This document shows, piece after piece, positions 5,603-12,960 of a DNA stretch of 18,081 nt. The stretch spans positions 1 to 18,081 of the forward strand of contig CAJUNM010000031.1 in NCBI GenBank assembly GCA_910587805.1, written 5' to 3'. Below the pieces are notes generated by a model. That model worked only from the letters and a program-made list of their open reading frames with translations, ran no database searches and was not told the origin of the DNA. The DNA is from an uncultured Christensenellaceae bacterium. Its GTDB lineage: Bacteria > Bacillota > Clostridia > Christensenellales > Pumilibacteraceae. Both the position numbers and the translations under genes were made by a program. Numbering within the stretch: the stretch's first letter is position 1; each line of letters starts with the position of its first letter.

Positions 5603-8600
5603 TTATTCTTCGGTATGTTCTTCGATATGTTCGTCGGAAGGCGTCGGCTCGGTCGATTCTTCCGTTGCCGCCGCCTGCGGAACTTTCTTTTTGCGCATGA
5701 ACGCATCGAGCACGATGAACGTCACGCACAGCGATATGCCGATAAAGAGCAGCACGTCAAGCACTACCCACAGCGCAATGAACGCCGCCGACGTGGGTTC
5801 TTCGATGATCTTGACCGCACCCGCCGTTACCGCATACGTGTAGATAATATTCTTTGCCGATCTGCGCGCCGCAAACGCGATCTCGGGCTTGCTCAAATCG
5901 AGCTTCGCCGCTTCGTCGGTACTGCCGCACAGCCACAGATCGTTGCCGCCGAGCACGCCGCTTTCATGGTTGCCCATGTATTTGCCGCCCGTATACCAGT
6001 CGGTGATAACAGAGCCGTTAAAGCCCCATTCCGTACGCAATATATCGGTAAGCAACGCATGGTTGTAGCCCGCGAGCACGCCGCCCAAGCAGTTGAACGC
6101 GCTCATAACGCCGTTGCCTTCGCTCTCTTTGAGCGCGATCTCGAACGCGCGCAAGTACGATTCGCGCAACGCCTGTTCGGTGACCCACGTTTTCCACGTA
6201 GTAGGGTTCTGACCTGCCTCGGACACGGCAAAATGCTTGAGATAGCAATATAGGTTGTTCTCTTTGGCAGCCTTTATCGTCTGCGCCGCAAGATGACCGG
6301 AAAGTACGGGATCCTCGCTGTAATACTCGTAATTGCGGCTGTTGTAAACCGAACGGTGCAAATTGACGCCCGGACCGTACCAACCGTTGAGACCCATGGA
6401 CGAAGCGATCCTGCCCTGTCCTTCGCCTACGAGTTTCGCCGTCTCTTTGCTCCAACTGCAGCCCGTGAGCGATTCGCTCGGCCAAATGGTGAAGTGATTG
6501 GTGTTGCCGCCGTTGGTAACATTGTTGTTAAAGCCGGCAGGACCGTCCTTATCGGTGCAAAGCGGTTTGCCTATGCTCTCGATCGCGAAAGTCTGGAATC
6601 CGCCTCTGCCTATGAGATTTTTTATATCGCTCTCGGTGAGCTGATTGAGCAATTCGTTCCATACGTCGTCGTTGTCGTAGTCCGAAAGCTGTTCTATAAG
6701 TTCCTTATTATTCTCGAACGAATAACCTTCGGGGAGTTTCTCTCTACCGGTCAGTTGATCGTCCGTAGGTATCTCTTTAACCACCACGTCGTTGCCTTCG
6801 GCATCTTTTTCGGTGTGTACGACATAAGTCAAAACGAGTCTGTCGCTGCCCGTCGCGTTTTCGCCGTACTTGTAGCTCGACACGTCGACGTTGTTGTAGC
6901 CTTGATAACGGTAATCTATTTCCACCGAAGTGCTCGGCGCGGCTGCGGGTCGCGTAGGAATATTCGCGAACTTATCCTGTCTCGAAAGATACTGCACGCC
7001 GCCGTCGATCGGGCAATCCGCATACGCATTGTCGCCCGTAAAACGGTTTTCTACGGTCTCGCCCGTTTTAGGGTCTTGAGTATATTCGATCTTTTCCGCC
7101 GCCGCGAGCAAGAACGAGCTGTCCGCTCCATTCGCCATTTTCGCGGCATGGTGCGCGTCGTCCATGAGCTTTATATCGTAGTCCCCGTCGACTACATAGC
7201 AACCCTTGCCGTTGTTGCCGTTCATATCGTACGAAGCGAGATCGTACGCTGAAAACTCGAGCGTAACGTCTACGCTCGCACCCGACTTGATCTCGGGCGT
7301 TTTTTCAAACGCTATAAGGTTCATGTACGCTTTTTCTACGCCGCCCTGCTTGTATTGGGGCGTCATATAAAGCTGTACTACGTCTTTGCCGCTGTACGGA
7401 CCGTTGTTGTGCACCGTTACGGTGATAGAATACTTGCCGTCCTCGGTAATGTCGGTCTTGTCGTTCCACGAACGCGATTTTACCGTCCACTCGAAATCCG
7501 AATATGACAGACCGTAACCGAACGGATATTGCACTACTGCGTCGTAACCCGTTTTGTTTCCGCGCTTGGCGCCGGCAAACAAGCCTTCTTTATCGGCTGT
7601 CTCGTACCATTTATATCCGAAATAAATGCCTTCTTGATAGATAAGGCTATTGCTCACGTTGGTCGCATTGTACCATACGGGGTTGTATTCGGAATAATCG
7701 TAAGCAAGCGTATCGCTCATCTTGCCGGACGGATTGATCTTGCCCGTCAAAATATCGGGGATAACGGCGCAACCGGACTGACCGGGGATACCTATGTAGA
7801 GACACGCTTTGATGTTTGAATATTCGTCCAAAAACCCGAGCTCTATATTGTTGCAAACGTTGAGCAACACTATTACGTCGAAATTTTTAGCCGCAAGCTT
7901 ATCGAAAAGCGCGCGCTCTTCCGACGTAAGCCTCAAAAAGTCGCCGTTAGAATATTTGCCGATATTTTTAAGCTCGCCGGAACCGCCGTTTTCCGCGCCG
8001 AATCTGCTTAACGTAACGATAGCCGTGTCCGAAAACGCTTTCGCACCGTCCATGAGCGCGTCGGTATAGAAAGACGCATCGGGATTTATCAAGCTTTCGG
8101 CGGCGTTTGCGCCCGTAGTGCCGCCTGAACGCCAATCGCTGTCGTACTTACTGAAATCTTCATACGCAGCTATAACGTCGGTATTATACTCGATCTCCGC
8201 CGCTTTGAACGCGTCGGTGATGTCTATCTTTATTCTGTCCTCGCCCTCTTTGGTCTTGTCGAGAATGGTCGTTCCGCCGCTGCCGCCGCCGACGAGCAAA
8301 AGCCCGTTATCCGTCGAGCCGTAGCCGAAAAGATTTACTTTTTTAAGATCGGTCTTGGGCAGGAAGCCGTTGTCGTTTTTAAGCAAAACCATGCTGTCCT
8401 CCGCAACCCGCTGCACGTAGTTATCGGTTTCTTGCAAAACGACGGTAGCGTCTCCCGACATCTCGCCGGTAGTGCCGCCCGAAAACACACGGTTGATAAT
8501 AAACGAATATCTTGCTACAACTGCGTTCGCAGCTATCATAATACCTATCAACAATACGGTGACTGCGCCGAGCACCCACTGCTTTACCGAAATGGATTTA

Positions 8601-8611
8601 GCCGTAATCAA
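5603..8611 (-). CDS. Membrane-anchored GH3 beta-glucosidase-type enzyme with reversed domain order
   Basis: A 1002-residue glycoside hydrolase family 3 protein, expected to release sugars from the non-reducing end of beta-glucan oligosaccharides. The domain order is reversed: GH3_C first (about 65-305, with EDSMVLLKNDNGFLP and PGQSG), then an Fn3-like domain (about 375-485, KDVVQLYMTP), then the GH3_N TIM barrel (about 650-930). The barrel carries RNYEYYSEDPVLSG (759-772), KHF (792-794) and the predicted nucleophile Asp871 in VITDWY. A helix at 12-34 and another at 943-968, the latter followed by RKKK and an acidic tail, would place the body outside the cell with both ends inside. The start is TTG at 8611, 8 bases after GGAGG; an ATT in the same leader is less likely. 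It is last in the minus-strand glucan run. Glucosidase is the likely activity, but other beta-linked sugars are possible. Confidence 0.9.
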   Translation of the reverse strand: MITAKSISVKQWVLGAVTVLLIGIMIAANAVVARYSFIINRVFSGGTTGEMSGDATVVLQETDNYVQRVAEDSMVLLKNDNGFLPKTDLKKVNLFGYGSTDNGLLLVGGGSGGTTILDKTKEGEDRIKIDITDAFKAAEIEYNTDVIAAYEDFSKYDSDWRSGGTTGANAAESLINPDASFYTDALMDGAKAFSDTAIVTLSRFGAENGGSGELKNIGKYSNGDFLRLTSEERALFDKLAAKNFDVIVLLNVCNNIELGFLDEYSNIKACLYIGIPGQSGCAVIPDILTGKINPSGKMSDTLAYDYSEYNPVWYNATNVSNSLIYQEGIYFGYKWYETADKEGLFAGAKRGNKTGYDAVVQYPFGYGLSYSDFEWTVKSRSWNDKTDITEDGKYSITVTVHNNGPYSGKDVVQLYMTPQYKQGGVEKAYMNLIAFEKTPEIKSGASVDVTLEFSAYDLASYDMNGNNGKGCYVVDGDYDIKLMDDAHHAAKMANGADSSFLLAAAEKIEYTQDPKTGETVENRFTGDNAYADCPIDGGVQYLSRQDKFANIPTRPAAAPSTSVEIDYRYQGYNNVDVSSYKYGENATGSDRLVLTYVVHTEKDAEGNDVVVKEIPTDDQLTGREKLPEGYSFENNKELIEQLSDYDNDDVWNELLNQLTESDIKNLIGRGGFQTFAIESIGKPLCTDKDGPAGFNNNVTNGGNTNHFTIWPSESLTGCSWSKETAKLVGEGQGRIASSMGLNGWYGPGVNLHRSVYNSRNYEYYSEDPVLSGHLAAQTIKAAKENNLYCYLKHFAVSEAGQNPTTWKTWVTEQALRESYLRAFEIALKESEGNGVMSAFNCLGGVLAGYNHALLTDILRTEWGFNGSVITDWYTGGKYMGNHESGVLGGNDLWLCGSTDEAAKLDLSKPEIAFAARRSAKNIIYTYAVTAGAVKIIEEPTSAAFIALWVVLDVLLFIGISLCVTFIVLDAFMRKKKVPQAAATEESTEPTPSDEHIEEHTEE

Positions 8612-8640
8612 ATCAATGTCCTCCGTCAGAATATTTTAAG

Positions 8641-8692
8641 TTTTGAAAAACACAATTACAGCCGCGCCGCTGTGCAAGCGGCGCGACTGTAA
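8641..8692 (-). terminator. Very strong GC-rich hairpin between lipoprotein and GH3 genes
   Basis: CGCGCCGCT (8663-8671) and AGCGGCGCG (8677-8685) form a perfect 9-bp GC-rich stem around a 5-base loop. Beyond one mismatch TTACAG (8656-8661) pairs with CTGTAA (8687-8692). On the minus strand it is followed by TTGTGTTTTTC. It lies inside the 99-bp gap between the binding-lipoprotein stop and the GH3 start, so it can act as a terminator that lowers GH3 expression or as a 3' stabiliser of the upstream message. Confidence 0.75.
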
Positions 8693-8710
8693 CGAGTTAT
8701 GCCTACAATG

Positions 8711-11155
8711 TTATGCCTGCGGCGCAGCCCAAGCAACGTTGCTCACGGTTATGGTTGCCGACAAACCGTCGACGATACTGACTTCTATATGCAACTTGTT
8801 TGCGGCTGTTCCTTCAACGTTCCACGTTTCGTCTGCAGTCAAGTTCTTTGACGTACCGGTGGGAACGTCTTTTACGGTTACATTCGCAGTAGACGTGAGA
8901 TCGTAGCTGTAAACTTCGCCTTCGACATAATCGGGATTGACGTACATCAATTGCAAACCGAAAGCGCAAGCGCCCGTTGCCGAGAAAGTAATAGTGACCG
9001 TGCCTTTATCGTATTTTGCAGAGGTAATGGTTACATTCGATCCGCACCAGCCTTGATCGTGCCATTCGTACCAAATTCCCGGGTCGGAGACGGCGTTCGG
9101 ATTATCGTCGTTTCCGCCGTTCGGCAAATCATATTGTTCTTTTGCTACCGTAACGACCTCGTAGCTTTCAAGCACGGTTGTCGACCAATCGGAAGTAATA
9201 TACGGCGTACCGTCTTTGGCAACCGCTCTTACTTTAACGTTATACGTGCCGGTAGGAACTTTTGAAGTATCGATTTCTTCTCCGTCAGCCACGGCTACCG
9301 TTCTGTACGGCGTCGCACCCGATTCGACGGTAAAGAATCCCGCCTCGTATTTCAATACGCGATCCGCCTCATTCGTATCGGTTATCGTAACGATTTTTTC
9401 GTCGCTGATCGCTATAGCCGAGGGAGCGGCAAGTTTTTCGGGAGTATACTCGGATACGGCAATATTCGAGAACGTGAACGTCATTTCGTTCTTGGGTTCT
9501 TCGATATCTATGCCGCCGACTTGCGCTCCGAACTGAATACCTATAGTCGCGCCGCCGCTGCTTTGCTTCGTGTAAATGTCATAAGTATGCTCGCCTGCTT
9601 GCAACGCGATAACTTTGCCGGAAACGGTTATATGGCATGCTACCGGCGCATTTATCGTGAGCGTGATCTTAATATTCGTCTCGGCGTCGAAATAAGAATA
9701 GTTCTTAAACAACTGCGTCGAATACCAGTTGCCGCCCCAATCGCGCGATGTGAGCGTTACCGTGCCGGCATTATAAGTACCCGTCGTAATGTTATTGTAC
9801 TCGTTCCAGCAATGCCACTTGCCGTCGGCAACGGCTGCCTGCTCTGCGGTTTTATCGCCTTCGCCCGCAGTCATTTCGTACGAAATAGGCTTGTTATTGA
9901 CTGTTACTTTATTGCTTTCGTCGGTAGACCAACCCGAAGACGTAAAGCCGGGTTGAGCCATAGCTCTGACCTTTGCGGTAAACTCGCCGTTGAATTCGCA
10001 TTCTTCGACGTTAAGCTTGCCGCCCTCTTTGGACGTAAACGTCTGCGCAAATCTTAGAGCGTCGTCTTCGTACAAGCCGATAACATACTTTTTAACGCCG
10101 CTTGCGTCGTTGCTATCGGTTATCGTTACGTTTCCGTCGCTGTAAGTCACGGAAGGCGTGGTAAGCGCCGAAACCGTATGCGTCGTCCAAGCTATATCGG
10201 AAATTTTTACTTTACCGGTATTTACGCCGCTGAAGTAAATCAAGCATTGATCGTTAATATCCGTTTGATCAAAGTAAACGGTGACATCGTTGACTTGATC
10301 TTTTTTGACGTTTACTTCGGTATTATGTATAAGTATCGATCCGTCGAAATCGGTTTCGATCTTTGCGGTCAGCTTTTTCCAACCGTCCGTCGTGTCGTTC
10401 GACTTTCTCAATCCGAGCTGAATATCGGTATAGTACCAGTTGCCGTTACCGCTGAAATTGAAAGTGACCTTATCATCGCGGAATTCCGCTCTGCTTACCG
10501 TAGTATCTCTTCCGTCCGCAGTATTGGTAAAATACCACCACATACCGCCCGCAGGCTGATTGGTAATAAGATATTTACCCACCAAAGTGTCTATAACTTT
10601 CACTTTGATAGAGCCGGACGCGCCCGAATCGGTTCTGACGGTAAGCGTGGCTTCGCCGTCGAATACCGCCGTTACGAGACCGGTATCGCTTACCGTTACG
10701 GTGTTCTCGTCGCTCGAACGCCACGAAGTGACGCTGCTGCCGTCGGAAGCCGCAACTTCGAGCTGCATCGTTTCTTTGCCGTTTCTGTCGAGTTCGACAG
10801 TTTCGATCGTCTCGCCCTCGCTCTTAAACGTGAAGTTGACGATGACTTTGGGTTTGACGGTGACTTTGCACGTAGCGGTCGCCTTGCCGCTCGTCGCGGT
10901 TATGGTGGCTTCGCCCGCTTTTTGTCCGGTCACGACGCCGCGCGAACTTACCGTAGCTATGCTATCGTTGCTCGACGACCAGCTTACGTCCGAATCGTCG
11001 GAAGTGGTAGCGATCAGCCGCTCGTCCTCGCCTTCGGAAATGGTTATTTCCGTTTTGTTCAGCTCGATCTTGGTCTTGCCTTTGCAAGCCGCGAGCGCGC
11101 CGACGAGCGCGAGGCACAATGCCGCGATCACTACGATCCATAATTTCTTTTTCAT
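8711..11155 (-). CDS. Surface lipoprotein with Ig-like, Fn3-like and three related beta-sandwich modules (probable glucan binder)
   Basis: An 814-residue lipoprotein with a signal peptide (KKK then a hydrophobic core) and lipobox LAAC at Cys24. Two bacterial Ig-like (BIG2) domains follow (about 28-101 and 105-188, each with S-(I/V)-x-V and V(V/L)TG/VTA signatures). Next come three related modules, A (about 192-327), B (about 425-570) and C (about 675-812), separated by two Fn3-like domains (about 333-418 and 577-665). The modules share an aromatic start (MWWYF, WHCWNEY, WYEWHDQ), a central V-T-(F/L) strand and an ending such as SDIAW, SNIAV or SNVAW. No catalytic motif is visible. Its place between GH16 and GH3 enzymes suggests carbohydrate binding at the cell surface, but the module family is not one I can name. 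The ATG at 11155 has GGAGGA upstream at good spacing. Confidence 0.85.
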   Translation of the reverse strand: MKKKLWIVVIAALCLALVGALAACKGKTKIELNKTEITISEGEDERLIATTSDDSDVSWSSSNDSIATVSSRGVVTGQKAGEATITATSGKATATCKVTVKPKVIVNFTFKSEGETIETVELDRNGKETMQLEVAASDGSSVTSWRSSDENTVTVSDTGLVTAVFDGEATLTVRTDSGASGSIKVKVIDTLVGKYLITNQPAGGMWWYFTNTADGRDTTVSRAEFRDDKVTFNFSGNGNWYYTDIQLGLRKSNDTTDGWKKLTAKIETDFDGSILIHNTEVNVKKDQVNDVTVYFDQTDINDQCLIYFSGVNTGKVKISDIAWTTHTVSALTTPSVTYSDGNVTITDSNDASGVKKYVIGLYEDDALRFAQTFTSKEGGKLNVEECEFNGEFTAKVRAMAQPGFTSSGWSTDESNKVTVNNKPISYEMTAGEGDKTAEQAAVADGKWHCWNEYNNITTGTYNAGTVTLTSRDWGGNWYSTQLFKNYSYFDAETNIKITLTINAPVACHITVSGKVIALQAGEHTYDIYTKQSSGGATIGIQFGAQVGGIDIEEPKNEMTFTFSNIAVSEYTPEKLAAPSAIAISDEKIVTITDTNEADRVLKYEAGFFTVESGATPYRTVAVADGEEIDTSKVPTGTYNVKVRAVAKDGTPYITSDWSTTVLESYEVVTVAKEQYDLPNGGNDDNPNAVSDPGIWYEWHDQGWCGSNVTITSAKYDKGTVTITFSATGACAFGLQLMYVNPDYVEGEVYSYDLTSTANVTVKDVPTGTSKNLTADETWNVEGTAANKLHIEVSIVDGLSATITVSNVAWAAPQA

Positions 11156-11234
11156 ACATTCCTCCTGAATATATTTGAATTACCTAATTAAAAAAATATA
11201 TATGTAAGCGACTTAACGTCGGAGTTTTCTATAT

Positions 11235-12644
11235 CTATTCGTATACTCTGACGTAGTCGACGTACATCGTTGCTTGCATAAAGTCCGACGTCGGTTCTAC
11301 GTAGTTGTCGTACTTTCCGCCTACGGCGAGATTCAACAAAATGTAAAACGGTTTATCGAACGGTGCGCTCGGATTGTTCGGATCGGATTCGGAATAATAT
11401 TTATCGTTGGTCAGTCTGTAAACTTCCGTGCCGTCCACATACCACGCTATATACCCCGCCCGCCAATCGACCGCATACGTATGCCAACTTTCGGTGCTCG
11501 ACGACATCGTATATTCGTAAGTAGCGTACTGATTGTTGGGCCACGATCCGCCGTAATGTATAGTCGTGTCTACTTTATTATTCAGTCTGCCCTTGGCTTC
11601 CATTATGTCTATCTCGCCGTTTGCCGCCCAACCGCCGTACGGATTGTTTTGCGTCTGCGGCAACATCCAAAACGCAGGCCACATTCCCTCTTTTGCCGGC
11701 GTTTTCATGCGCGCTTCGATGTATCCGAACGTCCAATTCGCCTTGTCGCGCGTAACTATTCGCGACGAGGTATACGGTCTGTCGCCGCGCTGCTCGCGCT
11801 TAGCGACGATCTGAAGGCTTCCGCCGGATACTTTTATATTATCGCCTTCGGTATAATATTGAAGCTCGCCGTTGCCCCAATACTGCGGACCTAAGTTGCC
11901 GTTGTAATTATCCTGAGTGCCGACTTGATAGCTCCATTTATACGTATTGAGCGAACTGCCGTTGAACTCGTCGCTCCACACGAGCTTTCTCGAACCCGCA
12001 GTCGGGCTGTCGGGATCGACAGGCGCACTCGGGTTCGGATCGTCGGGTTTTTCGACCGTACCGCCGGACGGCAGCGCTTTTACTTTTATCGCGCAACTCG
12101 CCGAATAAACGCCCGAACTCGCGCGCACGGTCGCTTCGCCCGCCGCAACGGCGGTAACTAAACCGTCGTCCGTGACGGTTGCCACCGATTCTTTGGTGGA
12201 ATAGTATTCGATCTCTCCGTTCGCGCCCGTAAAGCGCGCGTCGAGAGCGAGCGTATCGCCTACGTACAGCGACGCGCTCGAGACCGTCAACATCATTTCG
12301 GGATCGTCCGCTTGCGCTGCGGTCACCGTAACGTCGCATTGCGCCATAGCGCCTTTTACCGACGCGACTATTTGAGCCGTTCCTTCCGACACGCCCGTTA
12401 TGTATCCGTCGTCGTCTATAACGACCACGCTCTCTTTGGTGGATTCGAGCAAAACATCGTCGTCGGTGTTAGATATAGCGCCTAATTTTACGGTCTGCCC
12501 GACGCATAGAGTAATGCTCTCGTCGGTTATGTAAACTTTTGCCTTAACGTTCGGTTGACCGAAAAGCCCCGAACAAGCGGTCATCATGGTACAAGTCAAG
12601 ATCAAGCTCAATATTAAACTAATTCTCGAATACCACTTTTTCAT
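11235..12644 (-). CDS. GH16 endo-beta-1,3-glucanase (laminarinase-type) lipoprotein
   Basis: A 469-residue secreted lipoprotein that should cut internal bonds of beta-1,3 or mixed-linkage beta-glucan outside the cell. It has a signal peptide with lipobox MTAC (Cys24), two BIG2 Ig-like domains (about 33-108 and 117-189), a Pro/Asp/Ser linker (195-216) and a GH16 jelly-roll (about 219-469). The catalytic motif GEIDIMEA gives nucleophile Glu344 and acid/base Glu349; the extra residue (ExDxxE) is typical of laminarinases, whereas classical lichenases have ExDxE. WPAFWMLP (322-329) and WHTYAVDW (387-394) are further family landmarks. I chose ATG 12644 (6 bases after GGAGG) over the TTG one codon upstream. 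It is first in the minus-strand run, with its own promoter at 12716-12744. Confidence 0.94.
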   Translation of the reverse strand: MKKWYSRISLILSLILTCTMMTACSGLFGQPNVKAKVYITDESITLCVGQTVKLGAISNTDDDVLLESTKESVVVIDDDGYITGVSEGTAQIVASVKGAMAQCDVTVTAAQADDPEMMLTVSSASLYVGDTLALDARFTGANGEIEYYSTKESVATVTDDGLVTAVAAGEATVRASSGVYSASCAIKVKALPSGGTVEKPDDPNPSAPVDPDSPTAGSRKLVWSDEFNGSSLNTYKWSYQVGTQDNYNGNLGPQYWGNGELQYYTEGDNIKVSGGSLQIVAKREQRGDRPYTSSRIVTRDKANWTFGYIEARMKTPAKEGMWPAFWMLPQTQNNPYGGWAANGEIDIMEAKGRLNNKVDTTIHYGGSWPNNQYATYEYTMSSSTESWHTYAVDWRAGYIAWYVDGTEVYRLTNDKYYSESDPNNPSAPFDKPFYILLNLAVGGKYDNYVEPTSDFMQATMYVDYVRVYE

Positions 12645-12715
12645 CAATGTCCTCCGAAATACTTACGGCAGAGCGTTTCGCTGCCGCAGCAAATTACCGA
12701 ATATTTATCGTTAAC

Positions 12716-12744
12716 ATTATAGCAACAATTTGTTTGCTTGTTAA
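12716..12744 (-). promoter_or_regulatory. Promoter of the GH16-lipoprotein-GH3 run
   Basis: On the minus strand TTAACA (12744-12739), then 17 bases, then TATAAT (12721-12716), with TG one base ahead of the -10 (extended -10, TTGCTATAAT). The -35 matches 5 of 6 and the -10 matches 6 of 6. Transcription would start near 12709, giving a leader of about 65 bases that contains the CGGCAG/CTGCCG hairpin. Confidence 0.75.
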
Positions 12745-12807
12745 TAGGCACGGCGCAATACGGCAGTATTTTTTCAAAAAATTGCAGAATTTTATACATC
12801 GCATCGA

Positions 12808-12825
12808 CGAGCTTTTTATAGCTCG
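12808..12825. promoter_or_regulatory. 18-bp palindrome midway between the divergent promoters (operator candidate)
   Basis: CGAGCT-TTTTAT-AGCTCG is a perfect 6-bp inverted repeat with a 6-base AT spacer. It is centred 72 bp upstream of the GH16 -35 and 58 bp upstream of the second GH3 -35, the kind of position used by an activator serving both genes. It has no U-tract on either strand, so it is not a terminator. Which protein binds it, if any, is unknown. Confidence 0.4.
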
Positions 12826-12874
12826 AAATTTACGTAAACCAAACACTGTAAAAGTATATTTTTATTCTATTTTT

Positions 12875-12903
12875 CTGAAAAGTCGATTGCAATATATTAT
12901 AAT
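12875..12903 (+). promoter_or_regulatory. Promoter of the second GH3 gene
   Basis: CTGAAA (12875-12880), 17 bases, TATAAT (12898-12903). The -10 is a perfect match while the -35 matches 4 of 6, which would fit a promoter that needs activation. The start of transcription would be near 12910, giving a leader of about 50 bases that begins with the CGGTCG-CGAA-CGACCG hairpin. Confidence 0.65.
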
Positions 12904-12923
12904 GTAAAGTAAAATCATAATGA

Positions 12924-12939
12924 CGGTCGCGAACGACCG
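12924..12939 (+). promoter_or_regulatory. Perfect hairpin in the leader of the second GH3 gene
   Basis: CGGTCG and CGACCG form a perfect 6-bp stem around CGAA, starting about 14 bases after the predicted start of transcription and 21 bases before the start codon. It could be an operator placed just downstream of the promoter, or a 5' mRNA stabilising hairpin. The ribosome-binding site GAGGG (12950-12954) stays free. Confidence 0.4.
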
Positions 12940-12960
12940 ATAATAAAGCGAGGGATAAAG

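Larger units (their letters stand above)
12645..12960. promoter_or_regulatory. Divergent control region between GH16 and the second GH3 gene
   Basis: A 316-bp AT-rich gap with no gene. It carries a minus-strand promoter (12716-12744), a plus-strand promoter (12875-12903), and palindromes at 12666-12686 (CGGCAG/CTGCCG, GH16 leader), 12757-12770 (AATAC-GGCA-GTATT), 12808-12825 (CGAGCT-N6-AGCTCG, midway between the two promoters) and 12924-12939 (CGGTCG-CGAA-CGACCG, leader of the plus-strand gene). The layout suits joint control of both directions by a shared regulator. Confidence 0.6.

Noticed and set aside
6293..7252. Plus-strand open frame of 319 codons opposite the first GH3 gene
   Set aside because: Antisense shadow of a protein with intact family motifs in the other strand.
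10178..11143. Plus-strand open frame of 321 codons opposite the binding lipoprotein
   Set aside because: Antisense shadow of a gene with a clear lipobox, repeated domains and ribosome-binding site; no own start signal or motif.
11160..11234. Possible terminator between the GH16 and lipoprotein genes
   Set aside because: Only a 4-bp CGAC/GTCG stem not adjacent to the T-run; too weak to call, and the 79-bp gap is compatible with one transcript.
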